From: Aurantibrevibacter sp041747755
Lineage (GTDB): Bacteria > Bacteroidota > Bacteroidia > Flavobacteriales > Flavobacteriaceae
Length of the DNA stretch: 11,485 bases
Reading direction: 5' to 3'
Assembly (NCBI GenBank): GCA_041747755.1
Contig: JBGTEN010000325.1
Coordinates: forward strand, 1-11,485
The translations under genes and the position numbers were made by a program. Shown piece by piece: positions 1 through 5,821 of this stretch. The stretch's first letter is position 1; each line of letters starts with the position of its first letter. The notes under the pieces are model-generated. The model was given only the letters and a program-made list of their open reading frames with translations. It had not been told where the DNA came from and did not search any database.

Positions 1-711
1 ATACAACCAATTATCCATGCCCCAGTACATAAATGCCTGCTGATGTTCTACATTCCCGGAGCGCCCATACTTAGTTGTAAAAAGTTCTTTTTTATCGGCC
101 TTTCCATCTCCATTGGTGTCCGTATATTTATACACATTATCAGCATCAGACTCCATGGTTAAAATACAATCCTTTCCATAAGGAAGCACAAAACGCGGAA
201 AAATAAGCTTATCTACAAAGACAGTTCCTGTCTCATAGACCCCATCATTATCTTTATCCTCCCAACGGGATATTCTACTCACCGGTTCCAATGTGCCATC
301 AGAATCTGCTGTTAGCATATAGCTTCTAAGCTCCAGAACAAACATACGCCCATTGCCGTCAAAAGCAATTGCTCCCGGTTGTTCTATCTGAGGTTCAGTA
401 AGTATAGGTTCTATTTTATACCCCTCGGGCAAAAGAAAAGTCTTAGCCTCCTCTTCAGGATACAAGGGTAATACAGGACTTTTGGGCTCTAAATCGATCC
501 CAAGCCAATCTTCCGATTCCGGGTCAGCATCCGCCGGAAGCGAAAGCCGCGGTAAACTATCGGACATAGATCCTATAACCTTTTCTATAGGGTGAGGATC
601 TTTACTTTTGGCTGAGCACCCAAAAAATACTAAAGAATTTCCTAAAAATAAAAAACTCCAAAAAATACCTCTTTTTTGGAGAAACGCTAAAATCTTCACA
701 GCTAAAATCAT
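1..711 (-). CDS. Secreted lipoprotein, N-terminal part of a TIGR02604 / PVC-type dehydrogenase-like propeller protein (partial, runs off left edge)
   Basis: The frame is open for 237 codons from the ATG at 711 to base 1 without a stop, so the C-terminus lies outside the window. Residues 1-31 look like a signal peptide (Lys6, Lys13, Arg14, then a hydrophobic stretch), ending in FFGC with Cys32 as probable lipidation site; the lipobox is not ideal. A low-complexity acidic/proline-rich linker (about 35-90) leads into LPEGYKIEPIL (94-104), AIAFDGNGRMFVLELR (114-129) and, at the edge, WGMDNWLY. This order is typical of the TIGR02604 membrane-bound dehydrogenase-like / DUF7133 beta-propeller family, recalled from memory. 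Two Asp-rich loops, DKDNDGVYE (152-160) and DTNGDGKAD (198-206), resemble calcium-binding loops. Full-length members often carry a C-terminal c-type haem domain (CxxCH), which cannot be checked here. The substrate is unknown; sugar or polyol oxidation is only a family-level guess. It is divergent from trmN6, with 161 bp between the starts. Confidence 0.75.
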   Translation of the reverse strand, partial: MILAVKILAFLQKRGIFWSFLFLGNSLVFFGCSAKSKDPHPIEKVIGSMSDSLPRLSLPADADPESEDWLGIDLEPKSPVLPLYPEEEAKTFLLPEGYKIEPILTEPQIEQPGAIAFDGNGRMFVLELRSYMLTADSDGTLEPVSRISRWEDKDNDGVYETGTVFVDKLIFPRFVLPYGKDCILTMESDADNVYKYTDTNGDGKADKKELFTTKYGRSGNVEHQQAFMYWGMDNWLY

Positions 712-872
712 TTTTCTTCAGAAATAAATATGCATAATTAACATATAGTTAAATTAGAGATATTAGAGTACACTTGCAACTTTTTTTTCAAGGGTTACCC
801 TGAAAAATTTATAACCGATATTGGTTAAAATTGCTATTTTTATGATTGATGTATACCGTCTTTGGTCCTGGA

Positions 873-1586
873 ATGAACAAACCCTTCGTATTTAAACAAT
901 TTACAATTCAACAAGATCGATGCGCCATGAAGATAGGCACGGATGGGGTTTTGTTGGGGGCTTGGACTTCACTGGAAAACCAACCTAATGCTATTTTGGA
1001 TATTGGAACAGGCACCGGATTGATTGCTTTAATGCTGGCTCAGAAAAGTGATGCGGAGACCATAGATGCCTTGGAAATTGATGCCGATGCCTACGAACAA
1101 TGCACGGAGAATTTTGAATCCTCGCCATGGGGCGACCGCCTCTTTTGTTACCATGCGGGATTGGACGAATTTGTAGCCGAAATTGAGAATAAATACGATT
1201 TGATTGTGTCTAATCCCCCTTTTTATTCGGAAGAAGTTGCTAGCGGAGATGCCGCTAGGGATCGGGCCAGACAAAACCAATCCTTACCTTTTGAAGAACT
1301 AGTGGCAGGGGTATATCACCTTCTTTCTGAAGAGGGTGTTTTTTCTACCATTATTCCGTTTAAGGAGGAAGAAGAATTTCTAAAATTGGCGTCCTGCTTT
1401 GGACTTATACCACAACGAATAACTCGGGTAAAGGGAAATCCGGAATCAGAAATTAAGCGAAGTTTGTTGGAATTCAGGTTTTTCAAGTCACCTTGTATTA
1501 TAGATGAATTAATCATAGAAGAAGAACGGCATCAATATACTGATCCCTATAAAGCCCTTACTCAAGATTTTTATTTGAAGATGTAA
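873..1586 (+). CDS. trmN6: tRNA1(Val) (adenine(37)-N6)-methyltransferase TrmN6
   Basis: A Rossmann-fold, SAM-dependent methyltransferase of 237 residues that by family methylates N6 of A37 in tRNA1(Val), in the cytoplasm. Seen in the sequence: the N-terminal block FKQFTIQQDRCAMKIGTDG (residues 7-25), characteristic of the TrmN6/YfiC family; the SAM-binding motif DIGTGTG (43-49); and the catalytic NPPF motif (114-117) typical of N6-adenine methyltransferases. The length is close to the E. coli enzyme (about 245). The frame opens earlier, at TTG 846 and ATG 849, but the ATG at 873 gives the family-typical N-terminus MNKPFVFKQF, so it is preferred; no Shine-Dalgarno sequence helps decide. It is a single gene, convergent with the hydrolase gene to its right, and the gap between them holds dispersed repeats. 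The function call is solid at family level; the exact tRNA target is inferred. Confidence 0.9.
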   Translation: MNKPFVFKQFTIQQDRCAMKIGTDGVLLGAWTSLENQPNAILDIGTGTGLIALMLAQKSDAETIDALEIDADAYEQCTENFESSPWGDRLFCYHAGLDEFVAEIENKYDLIVSNPPFYSEEVASGDAARDRARQNQSLPFEELVAGVYHLLSEEGVFSTIIPFKEEEEFLKLASCFGLIPQRITRVKGNPESEIKRSLLEFRFFKSPCIIDELIIEEERHQYTDPYKALTQDFYLKM

Positions 1587-1609
1587 TAGTGTAAAACTAT
1601 GGTTTAGTA

Positions 1610-1633
1610 AGACCCTTCGACCAGCTCAGGGTA
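1610..1633. repeat. Short dispersed hairpin repeat (CCCTTCGAC...GCTCAGGG type)
   Basis: The segment contains ACCCT (1612-1616) and AGGGT (1628-1632) as hairpin arms around TCGACCAGCTC. It resembles a short dispersed sequence that I recall as frequent between genes of Bacteroidota. It lies 23 bp after the trmN6 stop and is non-coding. It could act as a weak terminator for trmN6, but no T-run follows. Confidence 0.45.
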
Positions 1634-1677
1634 CGGGCTGTGTAACCTTCACAACTTAGAGTTTTTCAACACGAGGC

Positions 1678-1737
1678 AAAAAGCTCCTCTCCTCAGATGA
1701 TGAGTGGTAGATTCGCTTTAGCGAAGACGGAGGGGTT
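1678..1737. repeat. REP-like two-hairpin repeat, copy A (decayed first stem)
   Basis: First of three copies of a roughly 60-bp repeat in this window; the others are at 5258-5320 and 5447-5510. A 28-bp core (1710-1737) is identical in all three copies and contains the perfect hairpin TTCGC-TTTA-GCGAA followed by GACGGAGGGGTT. The first stem, CCTC.CCTC-AGAT-GAGG.GAGG in the other copies, is damaged here (GATGAGTGG on the right arm). The copy sits between the convergent trmN6 and hydrolase genes and may serve as a bidirectional transcription barrier. REP elements of this kind are often moved by RAYT transposases; none is present in the window. Confidence 0.75.
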
Positions 1738-1751
1738 TCGCCAAACCAACT

Positions 1752-2630
1752 TTACAACACCCGTTTAATAGGTCTGGTAAGGCAAGTCGGACCTCCCCCA
1801 CCCTTAAGGCTAATTTCCGCGCCCTTGTAGGTGATAACCTCACATCCTGCTTTGGTTAATGCAGCTTCTATCTTAGGATTTCCTTTGACCAAAAGGCATT
1901 TTCTAGGAGCCAACGCCAAAACATTGCAGCCCATGGTGTCAAATTCGTCATCGGCTACTTCTACCAATTCAAAGCCCCTCAGCAATAACTTCTGTCTAAA
2001 ATTAATTGGAAGCAGAGGAGAATACACCACTGCCAAATCCTTATCCACCGGACTTAACACAGACATCAAATGAAAAACATCTTGCGGACCTTTATAATGG
2101 GGTAAATTCACCACTAGTATCTCAATCCCATGTGGTTCCAATAAGTGTTTTAATTGGTCTATCCCTTCCGGATTAGTACGATACGTGTGTCCCACCGCCA
2201 ACGTATTTTCATCCAACCAAGCCACATCGCCTCCTTCAACCGTGCCGGGGGCTTTAACTACGCCTAAAACAGGAATGCCATGGGCCTCAAAAATAGTTTG
2301 TTGTGCTTTGGGCTCCCCCATGCGTTGATTTTTACCCATAGAACAGATAATCATCCCAAAATTAGTGGCTATAGATGCATCCCTGCAATACATGGCATCC
2401 ATAGAAACGGAGGCGTCCTCAGGAAAATAAGCCGGTTGTGTTCCCTGATTTAATAGCAATTTTTCAAACGTTTCGTATTCAACTTGGGCTTGGGGAAAGT
2501 CGGGTTTGAAAAGCCAATTCAAGGATTTCCATTCTGCTTTTATCTTGGACTCGCTTATGAGGGCCGCTGTGGCCGTTTTTATATAAACCGTTGCTAACTT
2601 ATGGTATTCGGAATGACAGGTAAATTTCAT
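1752..2630 (-). CDS. Amidinotransferase-superfamily hydrolase (DDAH / arginine-deiminase-like)
   Basis: A 292-residue guanidino-modifying enzyme of the DDAH / arginine deiminase / amidinotransferase superfamily, a cytoplasmic penta-propeller fold that attacks a guanidino carbon through a Cys thioester intermediate. Seen: the YCRDAS block (81-86), VEGGDV (131-136) like the EGGD motif of arginine deiminases, the probable catalytic His187 in FHLMS, and the probable nucleophile Cys283 in GGGGPTCLTRP (277-287). The core catalytic set appears complete. The length (292) fits DDAH and related single-domain hydrolases better than arginine deiminase (about 400). Candidate substrates are methylarginine, arginine or another guanidino compound; sequence alone does not decide. 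The start is 15 bp after the stop of the upstream permease gene, so the two probably share a transcript, and the permease may import the substrate. The ATG at 2630 fits the family length. Confidence 0.8.
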   Translation of the reverse strand: MKFTCHSEYHKLATVYIKTATAALISESKIKAEWKSLNWLFKPDFPQAQVEYETFEKLLLNQGTQPAYFPEDASVSMDAMYCRDASIATNFGMIICSMGKNQRMGEPKAQQTIFEAHGIPVLGVVKAPGTVEGGDVAWLDENTLAVGHTYRTNPEGIDQLKHLLEPHGIEILVVNLPHYKGPQDVFHLMSVLSPVDKDLAVVYSPLLPINFRQKLLLRGFELVEVADDEFDTMGCNVLALAPRKCLLVKGNPKIEAALTKAGCEVITYKGAEISLKGGGGPTCLTRPIKRVL

Positions 2631-2645
2631 TTTAAAATTGAGATA

Positions 2646-3953
2646 TTATCTATTTCGCCACTTCATCCAAATATAAAAAGGAATTCCGGCTAAAAGCAGT
2701 AAAAACCCATAGAAAACGGTCTTTTCACCTGCTCCATAAATGGCCCAAAGCGCATATAAAAAACCAAGTCCGCCAAAGCCTACCACAGGCACCCATTTTA
2801 CATTTGGCAATTGCCTGCCTATTACGATGAGCAGGTAGGCCACGGAGGAAAATAAATAGGGGACAAGACAACATAAAGTAGTCAATAAAATAAGAAATTT
2901 AAATTGTTCAACCAGCCCGTCAGCATAGTTCATCAACATAGCTGCTGAAGTCAGTATACTACCAATTATAATTCCTAAAACAGGTACCCCTTTTTTATTC
3001 TCTTTACGGAATACCCTTGGAAACAGGTCGTCTTTTGATATAGCCTTGGCTACTTGTCCCTGAATTAGTATCCAGCCATTTAAAGCCCCGAAAGCCGAAA
3101 TAGCAGCCCCTGCCGCCACCAAATTTCGCCCCCATTCATTGGTCATTATCGCCATGGCGTCAGCAAAGGGAGCGGGAGAAGTGGCAAGGACATTTGGGGG
3201 AATCATCCCCATGACCACCACAGTTCCCAAAATATAGATAAGTATGGTAATCGACGTTCCCAATAAGGTTGCCCTAGGGATTGTTTTTTCAGGATTTTCT
3301 ATATTTCCTGCCGGAACGGTTGCACTTTCAAACCCCAGAAAGGCATAAAAGGTTAAGGTAGCGGTTGCCACTATTGCAGCCGAATTAGAAGTACCACTGC
3401 TATTAAAAGGGACGAAATTGTTGCTATCAAAAAAGAAAAAACCTCCTAAAATAACAACTGTTAAAGGTAATACCTTGAGTATGGTAGTAACCAACTGTAA
3501 TTTTCCGGATTCCCGGACACCTTTGGAGTTGATCCAGGTTAGCAACCAAATAGTGCCTAGGCCCACCACAACGGCTATTACAGCATTCTGGTTAAGTATA
3601 GGGAAAAACACGCTCATGGCGCCAACAAAGGCAATGGTAATGGCGGCATTGCTTACCCAACAGGAAATCCAGTACCCCCATGCCACCAAAAATCCGGCAA
3701 AATCCCCCAAACCTATTCTGGTGTAAATGTAGGGTCCACCATCTTTATTGGGCACCAAAATACTCAGGTGGCTAAATACCTTTGCCAGTACCAAGGCCCC
3801 CAAAGCAGAGAAAGCCCACCCAAAAACACTAATCCCACCATACGCAGCCAGTGCAGAGGGCATTAAAAAAACCCCGGCGCCAATCATATTTCCCATAACC
3901 AGCGAGGTGCTCATCCACATCCCCAGTTTTTTATTCTCCGAATTATTCTTCAT
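2646..3953 (-). CDS. APC-superfamily amino-acid permease, AdiC-like (basic amino acid/polyamine antiporter family)
   Basis: A 435-residue inner-membrane transporter with about 12 hydrophobic segments. The first helix carries the APC substrate-backbone motif GAGVF (25-29, within NMIGAGVFLMP). Compared from memory with E. coli AdiC (arginine/agmatine antiporter), similarity is collinear: ALAAYGGISVFGW (34-46), GGPYIYTR (72-79), ending in YALWAIYGAGEK (400-411). Glu209 in GFES matches the AdiC glutamate in GVES, and Trp294 in NGW matches the AdiC substrate-contacting Trp. The AdiC gating Trp in LWSF is Tyr203 here (TFYAF), so the substrate may differ. It is the first gene of a two-gene operon with a guanidino-compound hydrolase, 15 bp apart, suggesting import of arginine, a methylarginine or agmatine. 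It is divergent from the Rieske gene across an 83-bp spacer. No strong promoter match is seen on this strand. Family call firm, substrate inferred. Confidence 0.87.
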   Translation of the reverse strand: MKNNSENKKLGMWMSTSLVMGNMIGAGVFLMPSALAAYGGISVFGWAFSALGALVLAKVFSHLSILVPNKDGGPYIYTRIGLGDFAGFLVAWGYWISCWVSNAAITIAFVGAMSVFFPILNQNAVIAVVVGLGTIWLLTWINSKGVRESGKLQLVTTILKVLPLTVVILGGFFFFDSNNFVPFNSSGTSNSAAIVATATLTFYAFLGFESATVPAGNIENPEKTIPRATLLGTSITILIYILGTVVVMGMIPPNVLATSPAPFADAMAIMTNEWGRNLVAAGAAISAFGALNGWILIQGQVAKAISKDDLFPRVFRKENKKGVPVLGIIIGSILTSAAMLMNYADGLVEQFKFLILLTTLCCLVPYLFSSVAYLLIVIGRQLPNVKWVPVVGFGGLGFLYALWAIYGAGEKTVFYGFLLLLAGIPFYIWMKWRNR

Positions 3954-3993
3954 GCCCTGGCTACGGTTGGTTTACCACATCAAAATAATTAAT

Positions 3994-4001
3994 TACATTT
4001 G
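3994..4001 (+). promoter_or_regulatory. Candidate Bacteroidota -7 box for the Rieske gene
   Basis: TACATTTG matches the Bacteroidota -7 consensus TAnnTTTG exactly and lies 35 bp before the ATG at 4037, predicting a leader of about 30 nt. A TTG at 3967-3969 could be the -33 element, but the spacing (24 bp) is a few bases longer than usual. Position in a divergent spacer supports a promoter role. Confidence 0.45.
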
Positions 4002-4036
4002 GATAACTGCCAAACTAATGTACAATTAAATCCCTT

Positions 4037-5125
4037 ATGAACACACGCTTCCATGTTGATCCTGATATCCGAAAGGCAGAAACCTTGCCCGCATCATTTT
4101 ACAGAGATAAGGCTGTTTTTCAACAATTAAAAGATAAGGTATTTTACAAATCATGGCATTGGTTGGGGGATGATACCGTGGTGTCCAAGCCTCAAAGTGT
4201 TTGGCCCTCCATTTTATTGGACCGCTTTTTAACGGAGCCCATTTTGTTAACTCGTGATACCAATGAGAAGGTGCATTGCTTTAGTAATGTATGTACTCAC
4301 AGGGGCAATCTACTGGTAGAAAAACCGGGTAGTTTAAAAAAACTGGTTTGTGGGTACCACGGGCGACGGTTTTCTTTATCGGGTGCTTTTGAACATATGC
4401 CCGAATTTAAAGAAGCAGAAGGATTTCCCAGACCTTGCGATAACCTCAACGAATTCCCGCTCCGTAAATGGGGGCCGTTTTTGTTTGCTGGACTTAACCC
4501 ATCTTATGATTTTCAAAGGGTGCTAGATAAAATGCAGGAACGGGTGGAATTTTTGCCTTTAGACCAATTTATTTTGGATACCGGCCGAGGTAAAGAATAT
4601 ACCATACATGCGCATTGGGCTTTGTATTGCGATAATTATCTGGAGGGATTTCATATTCCTTTTGTACATGAAGACCTCAATACTGCTTTGGACTATGGCA
4701 GTTATGACACAGAAATCTACGATTATGTAAACCTTCAGATTGGCTATGCCGACCAAACGGATGATATCTTTGATTTGCCCCAAGACCATCCGGATTTTGG
4801 CAAAAAAGTAGCCGCCTATTATTATTGGGTATTTCCCAATATGATGTTTAATTTTTATCCCTGGGGGCTGTCGGTGAATATTGTGAAGCCTTTGGATATC
4901 GATAAAACTACGGTATGCTTTTATTCTTATGTCTATGATGCCTCCAAATTAGCAACCGGTGCCGGGGCACTGCTGGACAAGGTAGAGCTGGAAGATGAAG
5001 CTGTTGTTGAAGGTGTTCAAAAAGGGGTGAATTCACTATTTTATAAAGCGGGTCGTTTTTCTCCCACACGGGAAAAAGGGGTACACCATTTTCATCGGTT
5101 GTTGGCGGAATTTTTGAATGCTTAA
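4037..5125 (+). CDS. Rieske non-heme-iron oxygenase, alpha subunit (choline/carnitine-monooxygenase-like)
   Basis: A 362-residue cytoplasmic oxygenase. The N-terminal Rieske domain has the [2Fe-2S] ligands Cys86 and His88 (CTHRG) and Cys105 and His108 (CGYHG). The C-terminal catalytic domain has the mononuclear-iron motif DNYLEGFHIPFVH (199-211) with His206 and His211; the third ligand is probably Asp320 in LEDEAVVEGVQKG. The bridging position three residues before the first iron His is Glu203. Classical aromatic ring-hydroxylating dioxygenases have Asp there, whereas CntA (carnitine oxygenase) has Glu. This favours oxidation of a methylated or quaternary amine, but the substrate is not proven and flavobacteria have several such paralogues. 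No ferredoxin or reductase gene is in the window, so the electron donor must be encoded elsewhere. It is transcribed divergently from the permease/hydrolase operon. Repeats follow its stop. Confidence 0.85.
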   Translation: MNTRFHVDPDIRKAETLPASFYRDKAVFQQLKDKVFYKSWHWLGDDTVVSKPQSVWPSILLDRFLTEPILLTRDTNEKVHCFSNVCTHRGNLLVEKPGSLKKLVCGYHGRRFSLSGAFEHMPEFKEAEGFPRPCDNLNEFPLRKWGPFLFAGLNPSYDFQRVLDKMQERVEFLPLDQFILDTGRGKEYTIHAHWALYCDNYLEGFHIPFVHEDLNTALDYGSYDTEIYDYVNLQIGYADQTDDIFDLPQDHPDFGKKVAAYYYWVFPNMMFNFYPWGLSVNIVKPLDIDKTTVCFYSYVYDASKLATGAGALLDKVELEDEAVVEGVQKGVNSLFYKAGRFSPTREKGVHHFHRLLAEFLNA

Positions 5126-5164
5126 ACGGAGTCAGAATGACAAAAGTGAGTATTAGTCCATTTA

Positions 5165-5198
5165 TTGTCATACTGAGCGAAGTGAAGTATCTCGACAA
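5165..5198. repeat. Dispersed nested hairpin (TCATACTGAGCGAAGTGAAGT type), first copy
   Basis: Outer arms TTGTC (5165-5169) and GACAA (5194-5198) enclose inner arms ATACT (5170-5174) and AGTAT (5186-5190). The sequence resembles the CATTCTGAGCGAAGCGAAG repeat that I recall as common between Bacteroidota genes. It lies 39 bp after the Rieske stop and could end that transcript. Confidence 0.55.
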
Positions 5199-5257
5199 TT
5201 GTTGCAGTTAACACAAAATAGGAAACTAAGGATTGCATTTTATTTGGACCTCAAAAC

Positions 5258-5320
5258 AAAAAAAGCTCCTCCCCTCAGATGAGGGAGGTGGATTCGCTTT
5301 AGCGAAGACGGAGGGGTTGA
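5258..5320. repeat. REP-like two-hairpin repeat, copy B
   Basis: The first stem pairs CCTCCCCTC with GAGGGAGG around AGAT, with one bulged base; the second hairpin is TTCGC-TTTA-GCGAA, followed by GACGGAGGGGTT. The core 5291-5318 is identical to copies A and C. The copy is part of unit 1 of the compound direct repeat. Confidence 0.75.
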
Positions 5321-5342
5321 GAATGACCAAGAACGTTTTTCT

Positions 5343-5380
5343 TTGTCGTACTGATCCCGAGCAATCGGGAGAAGTATCTT
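5343..5380. repeat. Dispersed nested hairpin, second copy with a different inner stem
   Basis: GTACT and AGTAT form the outer arms; inside sits TCCCGA-GCAA-TCGGGA (5355-5370), a perfect 6-bp stem replacing the GAGCGAAGTGA of the first copy at 5165. The change of stem with retained hairpin is typical of this repeat class. It is part of unit 2 of the compound repeat. Confidence 0.55.
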
Positions 5381-5446
5381 GAAAACAGTTCAGGTTTATG
5401 CTATGTAGGAAACAAAAGATTGCATTTTTATATGGACCTCAAAACC

Positions 5447-5510
5447 AAAAAAAGCTCCTTCCCTCGGATGAGGGGAGGTGGATTCGCTTTAGCGAAGACG
5501 GAGGGGTTGA
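5447..5510. repeat. REP-like two-hairpin repeat, copy C
   Basis: The first stem pairs CCTTCCCTC with GAGGGGAGG around GGAT, continuous if one T:G wobble is allowed. The second hairpin and core (5481-5508) are identical to copies A and B. It is followed at 5514-5526 by a further short palindrome, CCCAAG-C-CTTGGG. Confidence 0.75.
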
Positions 5511-5660
5511 AAGCCCAAGCCTTGGGAATCTAACAGGAAACCAAGGATTGCATCTTGTTTTGACCTTAAAACAAGCATACATAACCCGAATCAAGGTGGT
5601 TTCTATTTCGTTAACCATCGGAATAACCTCCACAAATAGGAGAGAACACATCTGAATATT

Positions 5661-5676
5661 TGTTGTAAATACAACA
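5661..5676. promoter_or_regulatory. Palindrome 1 upstream of gcdH, candidate operator
   Basis: TGTTGTAAATACAACA is a perfect inverted repeat with 7-bp arms and a 2-bp spacer. The arms match the second palindrome at 5691-5708 in six of seven positions (TGTTGTA versus TGTTATA). The pair suggests a dimeric repressor or activator site controlling gcdH. No regulator gene is in the window. Confidence 0.4.
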
Positions 5677-5690
5677 TTACAACTTCCTAA

Positions 5691-5708
5691 TGTTATATTT
5701 TTATAACA
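5691..5708. promoter_or_regulatory. Palindrome 2 upstream of gcdH, candidate operator overlapping the -33 region
   Basis: TGTTATATTTTTATAACA is a perfect inverted repeat with 7-bp arms and a TTTT spacer. It ends 13 bp before the candidate -7 box, so it covers the place where a -33 element would sit. A protein bound here would be expected to block or assist polymerase. Confidence 0.4.
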
Positions 5709-5721
5709 CCGGGTATTTGAT

Positions 5722-5729
5722 TATTTTTG
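5722..5729 (+). promoter_or_regulatory. Candidate Bacteroidota -7 box for gcdH
   Basis: TATTTTTG matches TAnnTTTG exactly. It predicts a start about 85 nt before the gcdH ATG. No TTG is found at the expected -33 distance; that region is occupied by palindrome 2. In an AT-rich spacer a chance match is possible. Confidence 0.35.
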
Positions 5730-5821
5730 TGCCCGGTAGCCGTAGTATTTCTTCGGACGTTTTTAATACCTGTCGAAAATAGCTGCCCAACTTTAATTAA
5801 CTTTAGTAAAAAATTGCACCT

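Larger units (their letters stand above)
5131..5575. repeat. Compound direct repeat: two units of about 186 bp plus a partial third
   Basis: Unit 1 (about 5131-5320) and unit 2 (about 5321-5510) have the same order of parts: GAATGAC (5135, 5321), a TGTCRTACTGA hairpin (about 5165, 5343), a leader starting GGAAAC..A.GATTGCAT and ending GGACCTCAAAAC (from 5221 and 5408), then a REP-like repeat. A third leader, GGAAACCAAGGATTGCAT, starts at 5536 without hairpin or REP. The leader starts are 187 and 128 bp apart. This fills most of the gap after the Rieske gene; no convincing gene is seen in it. The translations of open frames here are just repeat sequence. Confidence 0.75.

Noticed and set aside
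846..872. Earlier trmN6 starts at TTG 846 or ATG 849
   Set aside because: The extra residues are not typical of the family; the N-terminus MNKPFVFKQF from ATG 873 is.
712..872. Promoters in the divergent spacer between the lipoprotein gene and trmN6
   Set aside because: No TAnnTTTG match was found on either strand, so nothing beyond an AT-rich spacer can be supported.
5220..5575. CRISPR array suggested by three spaced repeats
   Set aside because: The repeats are of unequal length, the spacing is 187 and 128 bp, the spacers themselves are repeated, and no cas genes are near.
5398..5655. Small genes in the gap between the Rieske gene and gcdH, on either strand
   Set aside because: Their translations are mostly REP repeats and leader sequence read in frame; no family features and no start signals.
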